This document shows, piece by piece, positions 23,402-35,429 of a DNA stretch of 64,000 nt. The notes under the pieces are model-generated. The model saw only the letters and a list, made by a program, of their open reading frames with translations. It did no database searches and had not been told where the DNA came from. Where the stretch lies: positions 9,279,969-9,343,968 of the forward strand of contig OX352762.1 in NCBI GenBank assembly GCA_947095585.1, in the 5' to 3' direction. Made by a program: the position numbers and the translations under genes. The first letter of the stretch is position 1. The number at the start of each line of letters is the position of its first letter. The DNA is from Nephrocerus scutellatus. Taxonomy: Eukaryota; Arthropoda; Insecta; Diptera; Pipunculidae.

Positions 23402-26270
23402 TCATTATCATCATATTTGGCTCTACAACCGGTGTCCGGTCTTGGCCTCCCGCAAAAAATCTCTCCACCGGTCATCCAGTTTTGCATCCCTAAACTCTGG
23501 GCGTCCTGGTCTACGCCATACTTCCAGCGTAGGCATGGCTGGCCTCGCTGTCGACTTCCATAAATCCTACCGCAAAGAAATTTCCGATCAGGATCATCTT
23601 CGCTCATGCGTGCTAGGTGTACTGCCCACCGGATCCTACCGAGCTGGATTCTCTTCACGATGTCGACATCGCGGTAACACTCGTAGATCTCATCATTATA
23701 GAGTCTCCGGAATAGCCCTTCCTCACATAAGGGGCCAATATCCGTAAGACATTTCTCACGAACGCGTGGCTAACAGGCCAGACTGATTTTTGCTAAGCAC
23801 CCAAGTCTCGAATCCATTGGTAAGTACTGGTATGACTATTGTCTTATATACCAGCAGCTTGGATGATATGGTTAAGTTCCTGGATTTGACGAGTCTTGAC
23901 AGACTATATGGTAGGCTTTGTTGGCTTTAAGCAACCGTGCGCGTATTTCTGGTTCAATGCTGTTATCGGCTGCTACAGTTGACTCGTGATGGTTAAAGGA
24001 TTGCACTGCTTCAAATTCGCGCTCCACTATCTGAATTGAGGGACCAATGTTGGATCTTCTACTCGCAGACGTGGCCACCATGTACTTTGTTTTGCTCTCA
24101 TTTATGTGCAGCCGCAGATTTCGTGCCGCTCGCTCTATCTGGATGAAAGCTTCCTGTACAGCTCTTCAGTTTTTACCAACGATGTCAATATCATATGCGT
24201 AAGCCAGTATCTGAATGGACTTATAGAGGATTGTTCCTCTCGCCGTTACACCAAAGCATCGGATCAGTTTCTCCAACGCCAGGTTGAAGAGGGCGCAGGC
24301 CAGTTCATCCCCATGTCGGAGCCCTTTATGGATGTTGAATGTGCTTGATAGTGATCCGGATATTTTTTTACTTGGCTTATATCATTGGTCATGGTCAACC
24401 TACATAGTCTTGTCAGTTTATTTTGGGTGCCGAATTCTCTCATGGCTTTATAAAGTTCTACTCTGGCTATGCTATCATATGCTGCTTTAAAGTCTATAAA
24501 AAGATGGTGTAGTGAGTTTTGAAACTCTAGAAATTTTTTCATCACCTGCCTAAGGGTGTAAATCTGATCAGTTGTTGATTTGCCTGGGATGAAGCCACAC
24601 TGGTATGGACCAATGATAACTTTAGCTATCCTGTCTTGTAACTTGTTAACGTAATGCCACGATAATTACTGCATGTTCTGATATCTCCTTTCTTATGTAT
24701 GGAGCACAGGATGCCTCTTCGCCAGTCTTCTGGCATCGGTTCTTTATCTCATACTTGCACTATTAGTTCATGAATTGTTTGGTGTATTGCGAACCCTCCT
24801 GACCTAATAAGCTCCGCTGGTATACCATCTGATCTCGGTGCCTTATTATTTTTGAGCCCATTTATCGCTCCGCTAACTTAGTCTATGCTTGGCAGCATGG
24901 TCATTGGTGGAGCCTCCAATTCCTCAGTTAGCTGGCTATTAAGCAGCTTATGAAAGTGCTCTTCCCATCGCTCTAAAATGCATTTGAGATCGGCGATCAG
25001 ATTACCCTCTTTGTCTTTGCAGTATGTGCAACGCGGTGTATATTGTGTCATACCGCGGACTCTTTGGAAGAACTTCCGCGCCTGGTGCGGTCTTTGCTCT
25101 CTGTACTGTTCTAGTTCACGGACGAGATTCTTCTCCCAGGCTGCTTTCTTTTGCCGGTGAACTGTTTTTTCATGTCTTCTGAGCTCTTTATAATCATCTG
25201 AGATTTTTGCATTGTTCGGTACGCAACATTCTTACGTTCAGTCGCTAACTAACATTCGTCACGAAACCAGTGGTTCCGATTCCCTACGGCTTCCCCCGAG
25301 GGGACCACTGTATCTTACTTTTGCTGCTAGGTTTGATACTTTGTAAAACTCGGAAGATAAAAGGGGCAAGGCTGGTAGTACTTAGAATGTCTAGAACGGG
25401 CACTGTCTTCGTATGTAGCAGCCTTACCGTATACTGCAGGATACAGTAGTGCCTGGGATAGTTTCTATCTCGAATCCATCCTAGTGGCAAATGATGGGGT
25501 TCGAGGTTCGGAACGAACGTGCTGTCAGGGTCTGCTTTGCAATCGCTAAGATGCAGTCGGTAGTGTACCAATGACTTAAGGCGTGTCCATTTCTCTTCTG
25601 CGCTCGTCATCTCAGCCCCAGGACTTAATCTCCCTGCGTTTATGGCGAATCCCATCGCTTGACCGTAGTTGTTTCTGGTCTCTTTGTTGCGAAGGGCAGC
25701 CGTGTTGACTCGAATCTGATTCGCGGATGCAGTCTTTCGTGATGATGGAATCAGCGATCAGAGCACCATACCAAGAAGATAGTGGTCCGAATAGACGTTG
25801 GCACCTCGGTACATTCGTACCGTCATCAGGTTCGGGTTGTGGCGGCGGTCTATCAACACGTGGTCAATCTGGTTACGAGTGGCTCTATCAGGAGATACCC
25901 AGGTACCCAGGCTTTGTGGATATTTTTACGCGCAAACCATGTAATCGCAACGACCAAATTATTGCTTACTGCCATCTCTGTGACTCGTTGTCCATTGTCA
26001 TTAGTGTTCTCGTGTAAGCTATAGGTGCCAATGTACTGCCTGAATATTGGCTCCCTGCCTATTTTGGCATTCATATCCCCCAGAATGGTTTTTACCTCAT
26101 ACTGAGGACAGGCTTTGAGTTCCCGTTCGACTGATTCAAAGAATTCTTCTTTTTCATCATCTGGGGAATCCTCTGTGCGTGCGTGAACGTTTATGAGACT
26201 TGTGTTTTTTAAATCTGCCCCGCATGCGAAGGGTGCATAGCCGTTCATTTACTGATTTGAAGCCAATAAG
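23402..26270 (-). mobile_element. RTE-like LINE, copy E (longest minus-strand copy)
   Basis: Minus strand. The endonuclease fragment is at 26248-25853 (LINVHARTEDSPDDEKEEFF, then GDMNAKIGREP, then HENTNDNGQRV). The linker lies near 25250-25050, RT from 24950 to 24110, and the C-terminal region from 24080 to 23440. The 3' tail is at 23402-23425 (TATGATGATAATGAT in minus orientation). The YADD region near 24190 is changed to YAYDIDIV. Frameshifts are common. A segment at about 25280-25560 has no counterpart in copies D and I and appears to be inserted (listed separately). Confidence 0.85.
25280..25560 (-). other. Unexplained ~280-bp insert in RTE copy E, open reading frame
   Basis: In other copies the segment before TTAAGGCGT is short; here about 280 bp of unrelated sequence is present. 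The minus-strand frame 25655-25284 (123 codons) stays open right through it: HYRLHLSDCKADPDSTFVP, PHHLPLGWIRDRN, HYCILQYTVRLLHTK, ending SKIQWSPRGKP. I do not recognise it. It may be a fragment of another element or of a captured transcript. Confidence 0.4.
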
Positions 26271-26999
26271 GATGTCGATAACGGCACCTTAACGATTGGC
26301 GACTTGTAGTATTCTTAAACTCCTTGCATTTGTTAACACACAAGAACACACCAACATCTCGCAATGTAAAAAGTTATGCAAATCGCAAACAACGAAAAAA
26401 CAAACATTTTTTTTTTTCTTGAATGACCTTAAGCGGAATATAAGCAACAATATCAAGAATAACTAGAGCAAGCAGGCATGCAAGCAATTTGCTATGAAAA
26501 ATTTCAGTTTTCACAGTTCACATAATCAGATTTGGCTTGGAATCCTTTCATGCTCATAATGTGCATAGGCTGTGCGCCATGGAGACTGCACTTGGCCCAT
26601 TTGAATCAAATCCAAAAGTTAAAGATAAAGCTGGCAACGTTGCCCACGAGCACAAAACATTACAGTTAGCCTATAATGCACAAAAAACTCTTACAAATCC
26701 TGGCACTGCACTATCACTTAGTTTTTGAAAATTTGCCAACGTTTACTTTTGGGGGAAAGGCAAAGTTACGGTATTTATTTTAAAGAAACGGTTCCTTCTT
26801 TAGTAGATTGTGAGGCTATAAGAACAGGTAGTAATAGTAATGATAATTTAGCTCACTGCAATTAAAAACAATATGCAATAATTATCCAGCTTTGGTTTAT
26901 TCCTAATAATTTTACATAAGAAACCAAAAAACAATTACTTTGATTTGTATATTTAGTGGCCAGTAAGACGGAAAATTCGAGAAATTCTATTTGCGTTAT
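26271..26999. other. No gene seen
   Basis: AT-rich spacer. One 63-codon open frame (26537-26728) without recognised motif. Confidence 0.4.
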
Positions 27000-27173
27000 C
27001 CGAAAGGCGAATGCAGAAATTTTTCATGACAATTATTACTCTCACACGTTTGTCAGACATTTGCGAGAGGTGGGACGGTGTAAAATCTTTTTGGTGTTTT
27101 TTGAATGGGATTCGATGTTGGAACCTCCTGCTTAGAAGTCCAACGCACTAACAACTAGAACTACGGCGCTCAT
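27000..27173 (-). mobile_element. SINE copy with longer tRNA-like head
   Basis: Shares gcgagaggtgggac and the B-box area (minus strand ATCGAATCCCA) with the 8.7-kb SINE. The head reads TGAGCGCCGTAGTTCTAGTT, then TTAGTGCGTTGGACTTCTAA, keeping an anticodon-arm-like segment that the 8.7-kb copies lack. The 3' body is diverged. Confidence 0.65.
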
Positions 27174-27204
27174 CAAAAAACCCCTCTATTAAAAGAAAAG
27201 CATT

Positions 27205-27310
27205 ATTGAAAGAGGTGTGTTCCCACAGAGCTGGCGAACCGCCGAAATTATTCCTATGCGAAAACCAAAAAAACCAGCCTGTGGTATTGAAGGATACAGA
27301 CCCATATACT
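27205..27310 (+). mobile_element. Jockey-type RT fragment
   Basis: The plus frame reads [19 protein letters not shown], then IEGYRPIYC. This is the FPxxWRxAxVIPIxKPxKp...SYRPIS motif at the start of the Jockey-clade RT. It is cut off on both sides. Confidence 0.7.
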
Positions 27311-27319
27311 GCTACCATC

Positions 27320-27600
27320 TTCTTATGTCCTATATCCCCTTGTGGCTCCTAGGGCCTCTACTACGCGTACGCGCCATCGCGTGCGGTTCCTGGCAATGAG
27401 CTTCAGCTCTCTCCAACTCTTCCCCAATTGTCGTGACTCCTCCTCAACTGTTCTGCGCCATGTATTTCTCGGACGACCCGTTCTTCTACCATCCTGAGAT
27501 AACGGATTCCATTGCATTGCGTAATTTGTTTATGGAACTGTCGCCTTTTCGGAGTGTATGACCAATCCACTGCCACTTTCGTTGTCGTTGGATTAGATTT
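27320..27600 (-). mobile_element. 3' tail of a second RTE-type element
   Basis: The minus strand reads KWQWIGHTLRKGDSSI, then (after a frameshift) RRTGRPRNTWRRTVEEE and [20 protein letters not shown]. This C-terminus differs from the main RTE-like family but is shared with the fragment at 46290-46680. Confidence 0.7.
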
Positions 27601-27604
27601 AGAT

Positions 27605-29160
27605 TAAGATATTTTATTAAACAGCCTCTTCAGCCTCTGTAATGTTGATTGCTGGCCTTTTCGTAGAAGGAGACGTCTTGATTATTAAAGATGTCGTCGA
27701 ATCTAGCATCTGTTTATCCTCTGATGTTTATATAGCGTTGGCTTGGCTCGATTTCCTCGATTCTCAGTCCTTGCATCTCCGGATTTGGATGTGTTTCCAA
27801 CCCATCAACGAATTTCTTTGCCATTTGGAACAATTGGTCGGTTATTGGCAGCAGGCCTGGCGCGTCGTAAAGTCTTGTAGTCGACACAAACTTATAGCTG
27901 TTTGGCACCCTCCAGAGTCCTGTACAGATCCTAAGTACCTTCCTTTCAAATAGCGAGATTTTCTTCATCGTTGTTGGACAGACGGTAAACCATATGGGAT
28001 AGCCATAGGTTATCACTGGCCTGATGAGCTGCTTGTAGATGAGCAGCCTGGCGTTGTTGGATAGTCCGTTTCGTCTTCTTAGTAGCGGGTGCACCAAATG
28101 AAGAGCGCGTAGTTCGCTTTTTTTATTGTTTCATCGATGTGAGAGTTAAACTTGAGCCTCTCAGTAAAGTTGATTCCCAGGTACTTAGTCTCTGACTAGG
28201 TGTTTATTGTCGTGTTATCCGGAAGGGTGATTTTTAAGGCTCTGCACCGGCTTGGCGATTTTGAAACATATCCACATCTACGGGTGCGTTTGCAGGATTG
28301 TCATCGCTGAATTACACTTTAAAATTTCTTGGGGAAGTGGCTTTCAACCTCTTCTACGAATTCTGGAAGATGAGTTGGTGGTCGGTCAGTAAAGCTCCTT
28401 TCGAAATGACAGTCAAAGGCTTCGGCTTTTTCAACAGGACTGGATGCTTCTTGCTCTCCAAACGTGATACTTTCTGGAATTGAAATACGTTTTCCGATCA
28501 CAGAATTCAGCTTTTAAAAACATCCGGGCCTGGTTTGATGTTCTGAAGTCGTTTGGTCAGTTCATCTTCCTGGTAACTTACTGATGATTACTGTACAACG
28601 CAGTTGCGAAAATACAGACTGATATTCGTCATTACCAGTGTTGAGTGTCCTGTTGAAGATCCCCTAAAGGCGCTTCCTTAGCCTTTGCTTGTGAGCATAA
28701 ATTGCCTGAATATTCTCAGGTAGATGTTGAAAGCGATCCCTGCTAGAGCGAACAGTTTTCTGCCGATCTATGGCTGTGTTCACTGAAGTCTCGAAATTTT
28801 TGATAGCATCATCAATTTCGTTATTCTTCAGATTTCTACAAGCCGCTGGAATTCGAAGTCCAGCTTCGACTTCTGATCTAAACCGGTTCCAGTTTATTTT
28901 CGTAAAGTTGATGTGTTGTTCAGGTGTTGGGGTAACTTGCTGAATTCGCTGATTTAACCTCACTCGAAGCTCTATGGCCAAATGATCCAAATCACTATCA
29001 TGTGCAAAACAGGAATAATTCGTTATTTCCGGCAGAATGTTGACGAAATTTGTCGTTGCCAAGAAGAAATCCAGCATGGATGATGTCCGAGGATATGTCG
29101 TTCTGGGCTGTGAAACAACAGCCATGGTATGCTGCTGAGGATTTGAATCCAGCCAATCTG
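27605..29160 (-). mobile_element. LOA/I-like non-LTR element relic
   Basis: In minus-strand order, 29125-28664 holds an endonuclease end and linker (TSSMLDFFLATTNFVNILPE, then HDSDLDHLAIELRVRLN). A deleted RT portion follows around 28600-28300. Then 28097-27714 holds the RT C-terminus (LIYKQLIRPVITYGYPIW, then KKISLFERKVLRICTGLWR, then AKKFVDGLETHPNP). The RT catalytic core is missing. The clade assignment is by general resemblance. Confidence 0.65.
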
Positions 29161-30399
29161 CAATGGCAGCACGTAAATTTCCCCTGTACGAGCACCTATG
29201 CCTTAAGCATATGTAGTTAATAAATTTTTAGTTGAGCCCATATAGTCTCGTGTATAAGGAATATCAATATAAGCAATATAATAACAACAAATATGTATAT
29301 TATTATATAATTGCCCAAATTTCACGTCAAAGGCATCGCTGGTCTGTTTATGATACGTACTTACGTATTTGTGATTCCTGTGTGATATTTTCAAGACACA
29401 AATCTATTTTCCCAAAGCCTAAATCTGCTGAGTAGACATGGTACCGGAGTTGGATTATTAATTCCTGGCCGCGACATGACTACTCTCCTCTGCAAAATCG
29501 AGTAAGAATTGTATAAGATATATAATAAAAGAATTTAATCGCTCATCAACATTGTTCTGTTAGTTGCATTATTGTTCTTGATTCTTTGTTGTTCGGATCT
29601 GATTTGTTTGTTTTTCTTTGTTGTTGTGTTAAACAACATTTTCTATATTCGTTAATATGATTTATGTGGCATAATAAAGAATAACCAAACAAAAACCAAC
29701 AATATAACAACGAAGATAAGATAATTAGCAAAGTTTTAATTTGAAAAAATTGCTCAACATAGTATGAGATTGTTACTTTTTAGTATTTGTAATTAAAAAG
29801 TTAAAAACATCTCCTTTCATTCCCATTATGACGTACATAATTACAGTGAAGGGAAGGCTGTGTTTTTGCCGCTGTCCTGTCTACTGTAGGTCACTGAGCT
29901 TGTTTTCTTTTCTGCAGCATGTTAAGAGTTCATTGGGTTTTCCAATATAGTTTGTCGGCTATGTGTGAAGTTAGTTGTGGTCATTTTAAAAACTTGCTCC
30001 TTAATTACACGCTTCAACAACGTTGCAAACTATCCAACAACTTTACGTGCGTTGACTACAATAATCGTTTGTCATACTCGTCCAATTAAACGACAAACGT
30101 CTGAGTAATGTTAAAATTTAAGTAAATTTTTATTTTTTTTTTTAATTATTTACCCAAATAATCCTTATAATGAAAGTGTTGTAATAAAATTAAGAAACTT
30201 ACAATCTATATAAAATATATATAAAAATAAATGATCTAATGGCGGTACTCATATTTATTATTATTTTATTTTTCTAAGATTTATTTTTGAAGAAAAAATG
30301 GACGAAACCCCTTATTTCTATTTTAGTTAATACTTAAAACTACTTAATTATACTTATAACTAGTTGACAAAACAAAACACAAACCCATAAAAATTAAAA
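29161..30399. other. No gene seen; possible weak mariner-like piece
   Basis: 29990-30080 (acgcttcaacaacgttgcaa) resembles 19880-19940 next to the Tc1/mariner relic, so a shared old repeat is possible. The rest is strongly AT-rich (30100-30400). Confidence 0.35.
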
Positions 30400-31640
30400 T
30401 TTTTCATGTAAATTCTCTAATAAGAGATAGGTATGTGTTAAAATTTAAAGAAAATCGGGCTAATTTTTAAAAAATTTACATGGACACCACACGGCTATCA
30501 GGGCACTATCACTCAAACAAATTTACAAAAAGTTATGTCCATCAGTGATACACATGTGTTAAAAATTTGAAGAAAATCGAGCCAAAGTTTAAAAAATTTA
30601 TATGGGCACCCCTTGGCCCTCAGGGCCCGTTCACTCCAAAAACTTTAAAAAAAATTTTGGTCCATCGGAGATACAGAGGTGTATAAAATTTGAAGAAAAT
30701 CGGGTTAATTTCTTTGGAAATTTTTATGGGGCCCCTGGACCCCGGCCACCAAAATTTTTGCAAAAAGTGTTGTCCATCGGAGATACACACGTATATAAAA
30801 TTTAAAAAAATTCGGGTTAATTTTTTTAAAAAAAATTTTGGGCCCAATGACCCTGGGGCCCGGGGTCTCCAAAAATTTTACAAAAAGTGTTTTTCATCGG
30901 AGATACATACGTATATAAAATTTGAAGAAAATCGGGTTAATTTTTTTTTTTAAATGTTGGGGCCCCACGACCCCGGGGCCCGGGGTCTCCAAAATTTTTA
31001 CAAGAAGTGTTGCCTATCGGAGATACACGCGTATATAAAATTTAAAGAAAATTGGGTTATTTTTAAAAAAAAAATGTTATGGGGTCCCACAAACCCGGGG
31101 CTCGGGGTCTCCAAATTTTTTACAAAAAGTGTTGTCTATCAGAGATACACATGTGTATAAAATTTGAAGAAAATCGAGTAAAGTTTTGTAAAATATTTGT
31201 ATGGGAGCCCCCCGACCCTGGGGCCCGGGTTTTACAAAAAGTGTTTTTCATCGGAGATACATACGTATATAAAATTTAAAGAAAATCGGGTTAATTTTTT
31301 TTTAAATGTTGGGGTCCCACGAACCCGGGGCTCGGGATCTCCAAAATTTTTACAAAGAGTGTTGTCTATCAGAGATACACATGTGTATAAAATTTGAAGA
31401 AAATCGAGTAAAATTTTTTAAAATATTTGTATGGGAGCCCCCCGACCCCGGGGCCCGAGGGGTCTCAAATTTTAATAGAAAGTGTTGTCTCCGGAAAGAC
31501 ACATGTGTGCAAAATTTCAATAAAATCGGGCTTTGGGAAGTGGGTTAAAAATTGATCGCAAGATTCCACGACAGACGACAGACGACCGACGACCGGCCGA
31601 CCCTCGGGCAAGTGATGTTAATATAGAGAATTTAAAAAAT
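30400..31640 (+). repeat. Array of ~118-bp repeats with a distinct terminus
   Basis: The core agatacaca--gtgtataaaa recurs at about 30545, 30668, 30781, 30901, 31021, 31143, 31255, 31373 and 31496. Spacings are 112-123 bp. Each unit contains an A/T-rich half (tttgaagaaaatcgggttaa) and a G/C-rich half (ggggcccggggtctccaaaa). The last unit changes to aaaatcgggctttgggaag and runs into a cagacgacagacgaccgacg tract ending gttaatatagagaattta. Frames through the units give repeated GxxxPGARGLQxFYKKCCLSEI peptides, which I regard as incidental. The same organisation recurs at 36380-37240. Confidence 0.85.
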
Positions 31641-32041
31641 ACAAAACATAATTAAAAGCCTGCTACAACGTTTGCAGCGTCACGTGCCCTTAACGCACCT
31701 GTCACAAACGATCTGTCACTAGGGCACCCTTGCGAGCCATATTGTTCAGGATGCACACCTCCGCAACGCTACCATATCGTTTAACCTTTAGGGTTGAATG
31801 TTGGCAACACCCCAGTTGAGCCACCAGTATGTGCTTGCTTGCTTCTTCTGAATACAGTCTCGTTCAGGTATGTTACTACAGTACCTCTAGTTTGCATTAC
31901 GATTACATAAAGTCATTGAAATATGTCGGATGCATTTGTCTGTTGGCCTTTAACCAATATGGTTGATCACAGGTACGTTGGATGAAGTACTGAGGATTTG
32001 AATAAAATGCTCTTGAAATTAAGTCGTTTGCAATAATTTTG
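31641..32041. other. No gene seen
   Basis: Spacer between the repeat array and the CR1-like fragment; no coding signal noticed. Confidence 0.4.
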
Positions 32042-33040
32042 GTGGGGGCAATAACCCCCCATTTATTCGGCTTATTACAAGCTAAAACCTAAAGCTAACA
32101 TAATTGAAAACTTAAAACTAAGACCAAAAGCTATCATATAAAGTTAGGGGGAATGACGGTGTAGATCAAGTTTAAGGCTGGGAGTGCTGCGGTTAAAATC
32201 GAAAACGGTAAGGTTTAAGTTAACCCTTCGCAGCATACAGGAGATTGGTGCCGTACATGGTGCGGTTTGGCGGTAGATATAAGAGAGGCGGGTATCGTAG
32301 ATAACGAGGGTTAGTGTTAAAGAAAATTGAGAGCCTAAGAGTAGCCGATGTATAAAAAGAATGTCAGCTATGTCTCTGCGTTCTTCGTGGGTTTTCAAGT
32401 TTATGAGGTTGAGGCGGTCTTGGTAGAGAGGCAGTATAAGATGATTGTCCCAAGGTATACCTCAAAGAGCAAATCGGAGAAAACGACGTTGGATGCTCTC
32501 GATTCTGGACACAAGAACTTGATGATATGGGGACCACGCCTGACTAGCGTACTCGAGAAGGGGACGGACAAAGTTGATGTAGAGGGAATTGGTCACGTAA
32601 GGATTGGAAAACTGTTTGGACCACCGTTTAACAAATCCAAGTGATGAGTAGGCTTTAAGAATTATTTCGTCAATATGAGAAGTTTAGTTCCGTGTCGCAC
32701 AATATGTCGAGTTCACGTGGGATATTGGTTGATCGTGGAGAAGGTAATGTCTGGGAGGGAACTTATTGCACTTACGTGATAGGGTAATAGACTGGCATTT
32801 GGAGATATTGAGATCTAAGCCATTTTTGAGGCACCAAGTCGAGATATTGTCTAGGTCTTGTTGAAGGAGATTGGAGTCTTGTGGGGGAAAAATTTGGTAT
32901 CGTCAGCGTAAATTGAGAGTGCGGAATGTTTGATGACCCTATCAAGAACATTTATAGTTATGAAGAAGATAAGAAGAGAGAGAGCTGCCTTGCCAAGAAT
33001 GTGAACGATAGGACGGACCTGAAGCGAACACTATAAAGAG
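32042..33040 (-). mobile_element. CR1-like LINE fragment (3' part)
   Basis: The minus strand shows RT C-terminal pieces (CPESRASNVVFSDLLFEVYLG-like near 32480, KTHEERRDIADILFIHRLLL at 32398-32330). The 3' UTR contains a GGGGGG...CCCCC stem-loop at 32043-32062. It matches the plus-strand copy at 41850-43480 in protein and in the 3' hairpin, so the two are inverted copies of one family. Frames are broken. Confidence 0.7.
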
Positions 33041-33250
33041 GATTAGTTGATCAGTATTATAACAAAAGCCTTACTGATAGCAAACATTTTTTATACATTT
33101 GAACCAGTTTGACCGTCTTTTGAAGAAATTGGCAATTCATTTCTACTGGCAGCATCAACTTTACTAGAACCACACGATTCAAGAAAATCCATTTTCATGA
33201 TCCCATAGCTTCATCCACAGTGAGTGAGACACATGAGTGAGTGAAGCGAA

Positions 33251-33486
33251 ATGGCTGAAATTGTACATGCAGACGACAGCATTGGGAGTGGAAGTGAAAC
33301 GTCTTCCATTGGGTATATTGAGTTTGATTTATGGACTCACCATAAGACTTTGGTCCACAAACGAAGAAGAAGAAAGGACAATAACTTAACACATCCTCAA
33401 GACGAACTTAGCTTCTTCGTCAATGCTCCGGTCCTCGAGTTGAAACGTAATGTGGTTGACGCTTGGGAAGAGATGAAATCTCTTTG
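33251..33486 (+). CDS. Unrecognised ORF truncated by RTE copy F
   Basis: An ATG in the context gcgaaATGG opens about 78 codons of host-like sequence: MAEIVHADDSIGSGSE, then GYIEFDLWTHHKTL, a KRRRRKDNN basic patch, then NVVDAWEEMKSLCL. The frame then runs without interruption into the antisense 3' end of RTE copy F and stops at 33604. It may be the start of an exon, a gene fragment, or chance. No splice donor is obvious before the element boundary. Function unknown. Confidence 0.25.
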
Positions 33487-33489
33487 TCT

Positions 33490-34740
33490 TTATCATCATA
33501 TTTGGCTCTACAACCGGTGTCCGGTCTTGGCCTCCCGCAAAAAATCTCTCCACCGGTCCCGATTTCAAGACGATGTCATCCAGTTTTGCATCCCTAAACT
33601 CTGAGCGTCCTGGTCTACGCCATCCTTCCAGTGTAGGCTTGGCCGGCCTCGCTGTCGTATTTCATAAATCCTAATAATGCAAAGGACTTTTCGAGCAGGA
33701 TCATCTTCGCTCATGCTAGCTAGGTGTCCTGCCCACCGGAGCCTACCGAGCTTAATTCTCTTCAGGATGTTGACATCGCGGTAACGCTCGTAGATCTCAT
33801 CATTATAGAGTTTCCGTAAGACTTTCCTCTCGAACGCGGCTAAGAGGTCCGAATGCTTTTTGCTAAGCACCCAAGTCTCGGATCCATATGTAAGTACTGG
33901 TATGACCATTGTCTTATATACCAGCAGCTTGGATGTTATAGTTCGATTCCTGGATTTGACGATTCTTGACAGACTATAGTAGGCTTTGTTTGCTTTAAGC
34001 AACCGTGCGCGTATTTCTGGTTACATGCTGTTATCGGCTGCTACAGTTGACCCCAGATAGTTAAAGGATTGCACTGATTTAAATTCGCGCTCCGCTATTT
34101 GAATTGAGGGAGTTGGATCTTCTACTCGCAGACGTGGCCACCATGTACTTTGTTTTTGCTCTCATTTATGTGCAGCCCCAGACTTCGTGCCGCCTGCTCG
34201 ATCTGGATGAAAGCTTCCTGTACAGCTCTTCGGTTTCTACCAACGATGTCAATATCGTCTGCGTACGCCAGTATCTGAATGGACTTATTGAGGATTGTTC
34301 CTCTCGCCGTTACGTAAGAGTCTCGGATCACTTTCTCAAACGCCAGGTTGAAGAGGATGCAGACCAGTCCATCCCCTTGTCGGAGCCCGTTACAGATGTT
34401 GAATGGGCTTGATCCGGATATTTTTACATAACATTGGTCGTGGTCAACATGGTGTAATGAGTTTTTAAACTCTAGACATTTTTGCAACCAATTGTCTGAT
34501 CAGTTGTTGATTTGCCTGGGATGAAGGCACACTGGTATCGACCAATGATGACTTTAGCGTATGGGGCTATCCTGTCTTGAAGAAAAGAACGTTGTACCAC
34601 GATAATTGCCACATTTTGTTATGTATGGGGCACTGGATGCCTCTTCACCAGTCTTATGGCATAGCTTCTTCTTCCCACACTTGCACTATTATTTCATGAA
34701 TTCTTTGGTGTAGAGTCGTATCGTCCCTAACAAGTTCAAG
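33490..34740 (-). mobile_element. RTE-like LINE, copy F
   Basis: Minus strand. The best frame is 34002-33565 (145 codons): RLLKAN-type start, KLLVYKTMVIPVLTYGSETW, HSDLLAAFERKVLRK, then KLGRLRWAGHLASMSEDDPA. The RT core at 34487-34122 keeps ILAYADDIDIVGRNRR. The tail is TATGATGATAAAGAC at 33488-33502 (minus orientation). The 5' RT portion is deleted near 34450 and the copy ends near 34740. It is one of the better-kept copies but has several frameshifts. Confidence 0.85.
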
Positions 34741-34759
34741 CCATCGTTGCAGTTTATCA

Positions 34760-35150
34760 CGACGTCCGAGTGACGTTGTTGATGTTGTCTTCTTTTAAGG
34801 AAAAGAGTGGCAGCCCAACGCTCATTGATTCCAGCGACCTGATCGCAGCGTGAATGTCCATATAAATTACAATGTAAATTAAAGATTTTACCTCAACTTG
34901 GTATATACGATGCAGCAACAGTCAAAGAGGTAAGTGCTCACATTCAGTTTGTCCCAGAAGACTCCAGCCATCCGTAAGTGAAAAATTGATTAGATCCCGC
35001 TTTCCGGTATAGAACGACTACTTCACAATTTTCAGGAGTAGTCTGAAAACCTTTATTGAAGCATAAAACGGGTATGATGTAATCAAGATTCGCCGGTTTC
35101 CCCTTTGATGGTTTGTTTATCGTCAAGTCTCCTGTAGATCTACCGACCTA
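34760..35150 (-). mobile_element. RNase H fragment of a non-LTR element
   Basis: The minus strand reads LCFNKGFQTTPENCEVVVLY, then NQFFTYGWLESSGTN (RNase H start, normally FTDGS), and later IYMDIHAAIRSLES near 34850 (DSQAA box changed to DIHAA). Catalytic positions are altered and stops intervene. Confidence 0.55.
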
Positions 35151-35429
35151 CGCGTAGCTAAATTGTCCGCTCGCTACTTACCAAAGATCATCGAGAATTA
35201 AGTTCAGGAAAAGACGAAGAAAATCACTTACTCAAAATATATAGCTTTTATATATAGCTTTTGAAAAAAACTTGGTGTGAAACACTTTAGTTTTCATACA
35301 ACAACATTCGGAAACAATTTCAACAATTTTCTGGCAAAACCTTTTAATTCTGAATAACAAAATTCTATAACGTAAATAATTAATTCCTTATTCAATCCAA
35401 TAAATCCGGCATTACCCAGTTCCAGTAGA
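35151..35429. promoter_or_regulatory. Presumed 5' region of the 35430 gene
   Basis: AT-rich leader sequence directly upstream of the 128-codon ORF; no TATA box or initiator can be assigned with confidence. Confidence 0.2.

Noticed and set aside
30602..31548. ORFs with repeated GARGLQNFYKKCCLSEIH peptides
   Set aside because: Produced by the 118-bp DNA repeat in changing frames; no continuous frame across the array.
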